Assembly: GCA_003136335.1 (NCBI GenBank)
Contig: PLEA01000631.1
Coordinates: 1 to 7,930, forward strand
DNA length: 7,930 bases
Direction: 5' to 3'
Origin: Acidobacteriaceae bacterium
Lineage (GTDB): Bacteria > Acidobacteriota > Terriglobia > Terriglobales > SbA1
The notes under the pieces: model-generated
What the model was told of the DNA's origin: nothing
Databases searched by the model: none
What the model saw: only the letters and a program-made list of their open reading frames with translations
Part shown: piece after piece, positions 1 through 5,781 of the stretch
How the letters are laid out: the number at the start of each line of letters is the position of its first letter
Position numbering within the stretch: position 1 is the first letter of the stretch
Translations under genes and position numbers: made by a program

Positions 1-224
1 ACCTATCCTGATGTTCGGTTGCATGTGGGACACCAGCCCACCGCCAAACGCCTCGCTGCGCTCGGCGGTACTGCCGAGGCGGCTGCCCCCACACGAGCAC
101 GGCACGACCCTGATTTGGCCCACGACGCCGCGAAGCACATCCCCGGTTCGATCATGGCAGACACGAGAACATTCGTGTCACCGCCGGCTCCGCGCCGTTT
201 CACGACGAAGCTTTCATTCTCTCC
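1..224. other. Non-coding left end with two hairpins and a PIN-like fragment
   Basis: No reading frame here looks like a convincing gene; the short open frames overlap on both strands and have composition typical of GC-rich non-coding DNA. Two inverted repeats can be seen: CTCGGC (61-66) with GCCGAG (73-78), and a perfect 7-bp pair GACACGA (160-166) with TCGTGTC (173-179). Neither is followed by a T tract on either strand, so neither is a clear intrinsic terminator for the TPR gene that ends at 225. Minus-strand translation around 138-179 gives DTNVLVSAM, which resembles the start of PIN-domain toxins, but the rest does not match that family (see findings). Confidence 0.5.
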
Positions 225-1472
225 TCACTCCCGATACGCCTCTTTAATGTAGCGCCGGGCCTGGTCGGCAGGACCCGTATTCGCATTTCCGGCCAGCACC
301 GTTTGATATTTTTTCATGGCCAGATCGCGTTTCTGCAGCAGGTCGTACATTTCTCCCGCGGCCAAGTTGGCCTTTTGCAGAACATCGGGGTCGGGGTTGG
401 CAGCGTCGTTTACCAGGTCATATGCGGCCGCCGCGCCGGCAAGATTCTTTTCGGACCGTAACAACTCTCCCAGACCCCATGCTGCGAGCTCGTAATGCAG
501 GGTGCCGTACTTCCCTTCCCGGCCGTTTTGCCAAACTTTGCGATACAAGGCCTCGGCCTCACGCGGACGGCCCGCCGCGCGCTGCAGGTTCGCCACTTCG
601 GTAAGAAACAAGTGATTCCTCGGATACCTCCCTGATAGCTCGTTCATGTACCCGATGGCCTCGTCATACTGATGTTCGCGCCGCAGAAACAGAGTGAGCA
701 CGATTTTTGCGTCAACCGCATTTTCACCATCGCTGTTGGCAACCGCGCGTAGGTAGGCGAGACCTTTTTCCGTCGATCCGTTCAACCCAGCCAAGGCCGC
801 GGCCACCTTTACGCTCCAAGGCAGGTGACCAATCACGTAGTTGTGGGTACCCACAACCATCTTCGCATCCAGGTAGTGGGGATCGAGTTCCAGCACGCGT
901 TCATGATCGTGGCGTGCTCCGACCGCGTTGCGCAACGCTGAAAACCACGCCCGCTCTACCAGCGCGGTATAGACAGAGAACTGGGCTCTCGTAACCCCAC
1001 GACAATAGAGAGCGTCCACGTCTTTCGGATTCGCTTTGAGTTGCTGCTCTTCCAGATCCTCCGCCCGCCGAGCCAGTTCCTTGATGCGTTCCTTCACTTC
1101 GGGCTTCGTCGGCCGCGGAGTCCGGCCAATGAAGCTGTCATTGCTGTAATCCCCGGTATTCATCGCTCCGGTATCGTAGAGGTCGTGCATCAGCACAGCA
1201 GTAAGCAAATGGTTCACCGCGAAGGGATCGTTGGGATGCTTCTCCGCGATCTTCTCGAACTCCTGCGTCGCGCGATCATAGTCCATGTTGTAGAAGCGAT
1301 CGAATGCGGCTTCCGTCTGGGGATCGTGCGGTGCGCCGCGAGCAGAGTCCGAGCCGAGGCGCGACTGGCTCATTGCAGGAATGCATGATGCGATCAGGAG
1401 GCAAAGAAAAACCGCCAATATTTCGGCGCCTTGCTCGAGCTTCGTGGAGGGATTTTTGGTTTGCGCCGTCAC
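225..1472 (-). CDS. Exported TPR-repeat protein (possible lipoprotein)
   Basis: This 415-aa protein probably acts outside the cytoplasm as a protein-interaction scaffold; no enzymatic motif is visible. Residues 18-29 are hydrophobic and end in L-I-A-S-C30, which fits a lipobox. Cleavage after A-M-S (residues 33-35) by signal peptidase I is the alternative. The n-region is poor in positive charge, which is unusual. TPR-like helical pairs occur at about 54-95 (AAFDRFYNMDYDRATQEFEK), 137-170, 185-215, 250-315 (QYDEAIGYMNEL, then REAEALYRKVW) and 325-395. The layout resembles secreted TPR proteins common in acidobacteria, as far as I recall. The start codon is GTG with no good Shine-Dalgarno sequence, so the exact start is uncertain; an in-frame TTG at codon 19 would remove most of the n-region. 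It stands alone, divergent from the zinc-ribbon gene at 1846. Confidence 0.88.
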   Translation of the reverse strand: MTAQTKNPSTKLEQGAEILAVFLCLLIASCIPAMSQSRLGSDSARGAPHDPQTEAAFDRFYNMDYDRATQEFEKIAEKHPNDPFAVNHLLTAVLMHDLYDTGAMNTGDYSNDSFIGRTPRPTKPEVKERIKELARRAEDLEEQQLKANPKDVDALYCRGVTRAQFSVYTALVERAWFSALRNAVGARHDHERVLELDPHYLDAKMVVGTHNYVIGHLPWSVKVAAALAGLNGSTEKGLAYLRAVANSDGENAVDAKIVLTLFLRREHQYDEAIGYMNELSGRYPRNHLFLTEVANLQRAAGRPREAEALYRKVWQNGREGKYGTLHYELAAWGLGELLRSEKNLAGAAAAYDLVNDAANPDPDVLQKANLAAGEMYDLLQKRDLAMKKYQTVLAGNANTGPADQARRYIKEAYRE

Positions 1473-1845
1473 GGTTTGCTGTTTGCCTGCCGCCTAGTTT
1501 AAACGAAGCTGCCAAGACTTGCTCCGGCAGTTGTGCGACTGAGAAGCGTGGCCTCTGAACCAAGAACGTTATCTACGGTGCCGTCAATGCTCCCTCTCCC
1601 AGTTGCAAGGCGCCTCTACAATTCGGCGCCGCGACATACGTTTTGTTAGCGCTATTGCAAGTTCATGGACTTTCGTAACCGGGGCATCTTTACTCGCCAA
1701 CGCGCGTAATTATTGCTTACATTGCTGCTTTGCTAGTGTCTGAAAAAAATGCAAGTATTTGTCGCTATGGCCTTTAGAGTCAAGCTGGCTTTGGCGGTTG
1801 GAATGCCATCATTGCCTCAAAGGTTTTCGCTGTTAGGTCCCAGCT
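1473..1845. other. Divergent intergenic region, 373 bp
   Basis: This spacer lies between the start codons of the TPR gene (minus) and the zinc-ribbon gene (plus), so it must hold promoters for both, but I cannot pick a convincing -35/-10 pair for either. Visible structure includes an 8-bp palindrome GTTTAAAC (1497-1504), 25 bp upstream of the TPR start, and two copies of the self-complementary GGCGCC (1609-1614 and 1625-1630), which can pair across a 10-base loop. From about 1700 to 1760 the sequence is noticeably AT-richer and includes an A7 run. The short open frames here look like chance. Confidence 0.5.
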
Positions 1846-2391
1846 ATGTCAGAAGTGGTTCAAGAAACTCATCAGGAATTCTGGCGACCGCCCTCACCCG
1901 TCGTGGCGGATAAGATCGTCATTCGTGAAATCATTCCCACCATGGCGGAGACCTGCCCCGGCTGCGGCACCGAGTTTCTGCTAGGTTCCCGCTTTTGCCA
2001 CTCCTGCGGAGGCCGCCGTCCTGAAGCCCTCAACGTTGCCGCCAAGGGGGACGCTGCTGCCTTAGCCGGACTTTGGCAACAGGGGTTCGCCCGAGTGTTT
2101 GCACGGGTCGAGGAATTCTCTTGGAGCACGATCAAATTTCCTTCCTGGCTGCGCTATCTTCACTTCCATGAGATCAAGAACTGGATAGGCCTTTCCACCG
2201 CATCCCTCATGGCATTCCTGATTGGCATAGGATGTGTCGCCGGAGCATTGCTGGTCGGACTGCTCACGGCAAGGAACTTTGTGGATTGGCAGGCCATTCA
2301 GTTTTACCGCGCGGAATGGCTGCTCGCGGCAACCGCCTCGTTTGTGGCGGGAATTCTCCTAAAGAAATCTCCCAGTCGCAACCGCGACTAA
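1846..2391 (+). CDS. Zinc-ribbon protein with two C-terminal membrane helices
   Basis: This is a 181-aa membrane protein of unknown function. An N-terminal tail of about 35 residues leads into a CPGCG...CHSCG zinc ribbon (Cys37, Cys40, Cys51, Cys54), of the kind found at the start of many bacterial membrane and regulatory proteins. A linker (about 60-112) includes a Trp/Phe/His-rich stretch (PSWLRYLHFHEIKNW). Two hydrophobic helices follow, at about 115-141 and 156-172, with a short basic C-terminus (KKSPSRNRD). With two helices, both ends should face the same side; a cytoplasmic zinc ribbon is the likely arrangement (inference). The ATG at 1846 is preceded by a weak TTAGG eight bases upstream. 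Met33, just before the ribbon, is an alternative start. The TAA stop overlaps the TAG of convergent thiD. I recall similar small proteins in acidobacteria but know of no assigned role. Confidence 0.82.
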   Translation: MSEVVQETHQEFWRPPSPVVADKIVIREIIPTMAETCPGCGTEFLLGSRFCHSCGGRRPEALNVAAKGDAAALAGLWQQGFARVFARVEEFSWSTIKFPSWLRYLHFHEIKNWIGLSTASLMAFLIGIGCVAGALLVGLLTARNFVDWQAIQFYRAEWLLAATASFVAGILLKKSPSRNRD

Positions 2392-3293
2392 TCCGTCTCG
2401 CTTCCCGACCCTGCCGCACGCCTCTGCTGGCTCATTCGATAAAGATGGTGCACGGGCCCGGTTCCCCGGCCTAAGGGCTGCCCGTAGGAGATTGCTGCGG
2501 TGACATAGGTCTTCGCCAGCAGGCAGGCTTCCGCCAAGCCCCGGTCGAGTGCCAGGTGGCATGCCATGGCAGTTGCGAAGGCGCATCCCGTACCATGGGT
2601 TGACTTCGAACGTTGCCGCTCGGCCTTGAATATTTCCTGCTCAACCCCGCGCCTCGTTTTGAAACTCAGCAGATCAATGGCCTTCTCCAGGTGCCCTCCG
2701 GTGATGACCACAGCCGCCGCTCCCATCTCGTGCAGTTTGCAGCAGGCGGTTTTCATTTCGTCCAAGTCCTTAACTTGAATCCCGGTAATGACAGCAGCCT
2801 CGTCGATATTGGGCGTCACTACATCGGCCAACGGAATCAGCCTCTCGACCAACAATCTCGTACCGGCAGCATCGAGAAGCTCTGCGCCGGAAGAAGATTT
2901 GAGGATAGGATCGAGCACGATATTGGGCAGCCGCGCCCGCCCTGGCTGGTTTGCGGAGCGGTTCCCGCCTTGGCTCGCCGGCTGGCAGGAAAGAAAGTCC
3001 GCTACCGCCTTGACCACCTTTCCCGATCCCAACATGCCGATGTGTACTGCGGCAATGTCGAGGTCTGCGGTCAGTTCCTCAAGGGTGTCGGATATGAGCG
3101 CGGCATCGACCACCTCGACCCGCTTTACCCCGGACGTGGATTGCACCGTCATGGCGGTGATGCATGCCACCCCATAGCAGGCGTGGGCGGCGATCGTCTT
3201 GATGTCGGCGGTCACACCAGCTCCGGAGGAGGGATCGAACCCCGCGATGGTGAGTACGACAGGTGGTTTTTCGGGCATGGCCTTCTGTTCCAC
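2388..3293 (-). CDS. thiD: Hydroxymethylpyrimidine / phosphomethylpyrimidine kinase
   Basis: ThiD phosphorylates HMP to HMP-P and then to HMP-PP, which is joined to the thiazole moiety to make thiamine phosphate; it is a cytosolic ribokinase-fold enzyme. Visible motifs are TIAGFDPSSGAGVTADIKT at 15-33 (substrate/glycine loop), HIGML at 84-88, VLDPILKSSSG at 126-136, TPNIDEA at 160-166, and STHGTGCAFATA at 231-242, with the anion-hole GTGC and catalytic Cys237. GPVHHLY near 279-285 is the usual C-terminal signature. At 301 aa it is longer than the common 260-270 aa, mainly because of a polar insertion at about 102-120 before the VLDP strand. The GTG at 3293 lacks a clear Shine-Dalgarno sequence. 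The ATG at 3278 (Met6) gives a more typical N-terminus and may be the true start. No other thi gene is adjacent, and no TPP riboswitch is seen upstream. Confidence 0.95.
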   Translation of the reverse strand: MEQKAMPEKPPVVLTIAGFDPSSGAGVTADIKTIAAHACYGVACITAMTVQSTSGVKRVEVVDAALISDTLEELTADLDIAAVHIGMLGSGKVVKAVADFLSCQPASQGGNRSANQPGRARLPNIVLDPILKSSSGAELLDAAGTRLLVERLIPLADVVTPNIDEAAVITGIQVKDLDEMKTACCKLHEMGAAAVVITGGHLEKAIDLLSFKTRRGVEQEIFKAERQRSKSTHGTGCAFATAMACHLALDRGLAEACLLAKTYVTAAISYGQPLGRGTGPVHHLYRMSQQRRAAGSGSETD

Positions 3294-3507
3294 TGAGTCC
3301 GATAGTAACGCCGTTGAGGGCGCAGCATCTCACATCGGCCGAGGCTAAAGTTACTTTCGGGACTTACCTCCAGAAAAAAAAATATTCGGTGCCGACGCCG
3401 GAGTCATCCCCGCAAGTATATGATTCCACGTAGTTTGGCGCGTAACAAACCGTAAGCTATTGATTCCATTTGTTTTGTAAATTCTACCTTCCTTTCCCTA
3501 ACGTGCT

Positions 3508-3525
3508 ATTTACCTTTTAGTAAAT
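3508..3525. promoter_or_regulatory. Candidate operator or activator dyad upstream of rlpA
   Basis: ATTTAC and GTAAAT form a perfect 6-bp inverted repeat with a 6-base spacer, a geometry suited to a dimeric DNA-binding protein. Its centre is about 155 bp upstream of the start predicted from the sigma-54 motif, within the usual range of enhancer-binding-protein sites. The region is AT-rich, so a chance dyad is quite possible. The binding protein is not identifiable here. Confidence 0.3.
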
Positions 3526-3644
3526 ACTTAACCTTCCAATAACAAAGGACCTTGCCTGCATCTGCCTATATTAACAATAGGTTACGTAAGACATCGATTA
3601 CTACGCCGTCATCCCTCTACCCACCAAATCGTATTGACAGGGGT

Positions 3645-3661
3645 TTGGCACGCCACTAGCA
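3645..3661 (+). promoter_or_regulatory. Sigma-54 (RpoN) type -24/-12 promoter for rlpA-pyrF
   Basis: TTGGCACGCCACTAGCA matches the known RpoN consensus (TTGGCACG-N4-TTGCA) at every fixed position except one (TAGC for TTGC). The key GG (3647-3648) and GC (3659-3660) are exactly 12 bases apart, as required. The predicted transcription start is near 3672, leaving a leader of about 55 bases before the rlpA ATG. A sigma-70 reading is also possible: TTGACA at 3634-3639, a 17-base spacer, then TAGCAT at 3657-3662. The two could compete or act under different conditions. Sigma-54 control would require an ATP-dependent activator, consistent with the long upstream region. Confidence 0.6.
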
Positions 3662-3726
3662 TCAACAAACTGCAGGTACGAAAGCCTTAAGGCCAAAAGC
3701 ACTTTTGAGTATGCGAGGAGAACTGA

Positions 3727-4236
3727 ATGCGACGAATTTTAGCTCATGGACTGGCGATTGCTTCCTTGATCGTCGGCTTGGGAGCGGCTCAGGGACCGAA
3801 CATCTCGGAGGCGACAGCGGCTCCAGTTAGTTCAACCCAAAGAAACCCCGAGGCCCGCAAACAGGTCGGCAAGACTAAACCGTATCAAGTTGGGACGGCA
3901 TCTTGGTACGGCCAGATTTTCGACGGCAAGCCAACCGCCAGCGGCGAGCCCTACGACATGTACGACATGACCGCCGCTCACTTGAAGCTTCCTATGGGGA
4001 GCTACGTGCGGGTCACGAACCTGCGCAATGGCCGCGCCGTCATAGTCCGGGTCAATGACCGCGGACCCATCGTGCCAGGACGGATCATCGACCTGTCATA
4101 CGGCGCCGCCCAAGCGCTGCAATTCAAGCAGCGTGGTCTGCAACGCGTGCGTCTGGATCTGGTCAACCCCCGCGACCTGAAGCCGGATTACCAGACCGTT
4201 GCCTCGAACCAACCTCCTCTGGCCAAACTCCCGTAA
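3727..4236 (+). CDS. rlpA: RlpA-family septal ring lytic transglycosylase
   Basis: RlpA proteins have a double-psi beta-barrel and, where tested, cleave glycan strands of denuded peptidoglycan, helping daughter cells separate. This 169-aa protein has a signal peptide (basic MRRILAHG, hydrophobic 9-21, possible cleavage around the ATAAP near residues 29-33). The barrel spans about 53-146: GTASWYG (56-62), FDGKPTASGEPYDM (65-78), MTAAHLKLP (81-89), VRVTNLRNGR (94-103), VRVNDRGPIVPGRIIDLS (107-124). Residues matching the catalytic set of characterised RlpA are present: Glu74, His85 and Asp111. It lacks the C-terminal SPOR domain of longer homologues and has no lipobox, so it is probably soluble in the periplasm. 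The start is supported by AGGAG (3716-3720) six bases before the ATG. It is followed after 19 bp by pyrF. Confidence 0.93.
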   Translation: MRRILAHGLAIASLIVGLGAAQGPNISEATAAPVSSTQRNPEARKQVGKTKPYQVGTASWYGQIFDGKPTASGEPYDMYDMTAAHLKLPMGSYVRVTNLRNGRAVIVRVNDRGPIVPGRIIDLSYGAAQALQFKQRGLQRVRLDLVNPRDLKPDYQTVASNQPPLAKLP

Positions 4237-4255
4237 AGCCATTACACTGACGGGG

Positions 4256-5065
4256 ATGCCTCCAACTTTACCAAGCATCCCACACCGTGGCGTAAGCTAC
4301 CGCGGCCAGGATTTCCGCAAGAACGACGATGATCCGCGCCAGCGGCTCATTGTCGCACTGGACGTTTCTACCGCCGCCGCCGCGCAGAAGATCGTGGCGG
4401 CGGTGGGAGACTCCGCCCTGACCTATAAAGTCGGCATGCAGCTCTACACAGCCGAAGGCCCGCAGGTGGTGCGCGATCTCGTCGCGTCCGGACGGCGAGT
4501 TTTTCTCGACCTGAAGTACCACGACATTCCCAACACAGTCGGGGCGGCCGTCGCCGAAGCGGCGAAGCTTGGAGTCAGCATGCTGACCGTGCATTCCTCC
4601 GGCAGCGCCAAGATGCTCCGCGCGGCTGTCGAAGCAGCCAAGATGCGCCCGGAACTAATCGTGCTCGCGGTCACCGTGCTCACCAGTATGGACGGAACCG
4701 ACCTGGAAAAAATCGGCATTCAAGGCACAGTCGAGCACAGCGTCCTGCGCCTCGCCACCCTCGCACTGGCCAACGGTTGTCAGGGCGTGGTTGCGTCCGC
4801 CCGCGAAGCCTCCAAATTGCGCGCGGAACTTGGCGACGCTTTCGCCCTCGTGACCCCGGGCGTACGCCCCGCCGGCACCAGCGTCGCCGATCAAGTCCGC
4901 GTCGTCACTCCCGCCGAAGCCATCGCCTCCGGCGCCAGCCACATCGTCGTAGGCCGCCCCATCACCGAAGCCACCGATCCGGCGGCGGAAGCCAGAGCGA
5001 TTCTGGGGCAGATGAGTTCGAAGAAACCCACAAACACCTGTCGGAGTAATACTGTGGCGAAGTAG
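4256..5065 (+). CDS. pyrF: Orotidine 5'-phosphate decarboxylase
   Basis: PyrF decarboxylates OMP to UMP, the last step of de novo pyrimidine synthesis, in the cytosol. From the ATG at 4256 the protein has 269 aa. The TIM-barrel motifs are all visible: LIVALDV with Asp36, YKVG with Lys58, FLDLKYHDIPNTV with the catalytic DxKxxD (Asp85, Lys87, Asp90), VTVLTSMD, VTPGVRP, and GASHIVVGRPIT near the C-terminus (phosphate-binding Arg). These place it in the shorter, bacterial PyrF group of about 230-245 aa. The extra length is a polar N-terminal tail of about 28 residues and a C-terminal tail (SSKKPTNTCRSNTVAK). An in-frame ATG at 4199 would overlap rlpA by 38 bp; I prefer 4256, although its Shine-Dalgarno match is poor. 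It is probably co-transcribed with rlpA. Confidence 0.95.
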   Translation: MPPTLPSIPHRGVSYRGQDFRKNDDDPRQRLIVALDVSTAAAAQKIVAAVGDSALTYKVGMQLYTAEGPQVVRDLVASGRRVFLDLKYHDIPNTVGAAVAEAAKLGVSMLTVHSSGSAKMLRAAVEAAKMRPELIVLAVTVLTSMDGTDLEKIGIQGTVEHSVLRLATLALANGCQGVVASAREASKLRAELGDAFALVTPGVRPAGTSVADQVRVVTPAEAIASGASHIVVGRPITEATDPAAEARAILGQMSSKKPTNTCRSNTVAK

Positions 5066-5359
5066 TGCCGATGCTCGGAGAGGAACTCTTCGACAGGGCC
5101 GGATAGGGTCAATGAAGAAGACGCTGAAAAACCTCCGAGACATCCCCTTTCGACGAGCCACGAGATCGACCGGGCGCGGGCGCAACGCGATGCGCGCGAT
5201 ATCGAGATTATCAACCGGAACCGAGATCTACGAAACGCCCAGGCTGAAGATGCACTGTGCTATCAAGCCCCTTGGGATGCCGACGGCCAGGGAGATCATC
5301 ACCCTGTAAGGAAGAAAAAACGGAGACGAGCACGACGCTACCGCTCCGGCATTTCATAA
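5066..5359 (+). pseudogene. Start-less ORF, probable remnant of a small helical protein gene
   Basis: Immediately after the pyrF TAG, and in the same frame, 97 sense codons run open to a TAA at 5357-5359 without any ATG, GTG or TTG. The middle (about 5156-5263) reads like real protein: HEIDRARAQRDARDIEIINR, then NRDLRNAQAEDALCYQAPW, a charged amphipathic helix. I associate the IINRN..LN.EAEDxLxYQ pattern with small bacterial hypothetical or antitoxin-like proteins, but cannot name a family. The C-terminus is strongly basic (VRKKKRRRARRYRS). A frame starting at an ATG at 5112 (MKKTLKNLRD, 65 aa, ends 5309) overlaps it; a frameshift near 5130-5155 joining the two would make a gene-like product. 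The inference is a decayed gene. The rest of the gap to 5381 shows only an imperfect hairpin (5348-5355 with 5371-5379) and no T tract. Confidence 0.4.
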
Positions 5360-5381
5360 TTCCGGGATTCGAAATTGCCTC

Positions 5382-5570
5382 TTACAGCTTCTCAAAAAAC
5401 TCACACGCTGAGCATGAGATGTAAACCCCGCCCGGGATGCCGCGTTCGCGGTCTTTCACCCGCTTGACGATGCGGGTGGCCTTGCCGCACTTGGGGCAAT
5501 CCGTGCTCTTGGTGGTGTCCATGACCTTCTTGCGGTCTGCTGTTTTTGCGATCTTGGCGCCTACTGCCAT
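5382..5570 (-). CDS. Small zinc-ribbon protein, 62 aa
   Basis: This short basic protein has CPKCG (Cys25, Cys28) and CSAC (Cys53, Cys56) separated by a 24-residue loop, a four-cysteine zinc ribbon. The second half, GIPGGVYISCSACEFFEKL, resembles the topoisomerase-type or RNA-polymerase-subunit-like ribbons that bind nucleic acid, but no specific function can be assigned. The start at 5570 is supported by AGGAG ten bases upstream (plus-strand CTCCT, 5581-5585). An internal ATG (Met17) just before the ribbon would give a 46-aa version. The gene stands alone on the minus strand, convergent with pyrF and divergent from the methyltransferase gene. Confidence 0.72.
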   Translation of the reverse strand: MAVGAKIAKTADRKKVMDTTKSTDCPKCGKATRIVKRVKDRERGIPGGVYISCSACEFFEKL

Positions 5571-5745
5571 GGGTTGATTTCTCCTGATCGTTCAATCTTT
5601 GCGCAGCAATCCGCTGGTTAGCGCGGAACCATGTGAATGGAATGTCGTCGAATACATGATCCGGAACTGCGGGGATCCACTCTGGAAGACCCTGAAGCTG
5701 CGTCTCGATTCTCTTCCGTCGCTCTTGATTTTACAGTAAGGTTAT

Positions 5746-5772
5746 GCCGCCTGTCTTGCGGCCTATTTTTTT
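5746..5772 (+). terminator. Intrinsic-terminator-like hairpin with T7 tract
   Basis: GCCGC (5746-5750) pairs with GCGGC (5758-5762) across a 7-base loop, followed by CTA and seven Ts (5766-5772). The stem is short but all G-C. It ends only nine bases before the methyltransferase ATG at 5782, so it cannot be that gene's own terminator. It could stop read-through from the rlpA-pyrF side, or act as a leader attenuator. Confidence 0.45.
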
Positions 5773-5781
5773 GACCCCAGT

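Larger units (their letters stand above)
3294..3726. other. Long AT-rich regulatory region between thiD and rlpA, 433 bp
   Basis: No gene is visible in this divergent spacer, which is clearly AT-richer than its surroundings from about 3360 to 3600. It holds an A9 run (3374-3382), an 8-bp direct repeat TGATTCCA at 3421-3428 and 3461-3468 (40 bp apart), a perfect dyad ATTTAC-N6-GTAAAT (3508-3525), a palindrome TTACGTAA (3582-3589) and a strong sigma-54-type promoter at 3645-3661. Such a layout fits an activator-controlled promoter with upstream binding sites. The thiD side shows no recognisable promoter or TPP riboswitch core. Confidence 0.6.

Noticed and set aside
1791..1807. Sigma-54-like TTGGC...GC motif before the zinc-ribbon gene
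   Set aside because: GG-to-GC spacing is right, but most other consensus positions mismatch, which is expected by chance.
2613..3296. 227-aa plus-strand open frame inside thiD
   Set aside because: It is antisense to thiD, whose motifs are all intact; the plus-strand product has no family features.
3374..3382. A9 run as the T tract of a minus-strand terminator
   Set aside because: The preceding minus-strand sequence forms only weak short stems with loops that are too small, and no minus-strand gene ends there.
3294..3400. TPP riboswitch upstream of thiD
   Set aside because: Read on the minus strand, the leader has neither the CTGAGA core nor the ACCTGAT-type pyrophosphate-sensing segment.
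4655..5214. Minus-strand open frames of 107-176 aa across the end of pyrF
   Set aside because: They are GC-rich antisense shadows of pyrF with glycine-rich, low-information composition.
5112..5309. 65-aa ORF (MKKTLKNLRD...) as an independent gene
   Set aside because: The overlapping start-less frame looks more protein-like, and after its first residues this frame has no recognisable feature; it is mentioned only as a possible frameshifted start.
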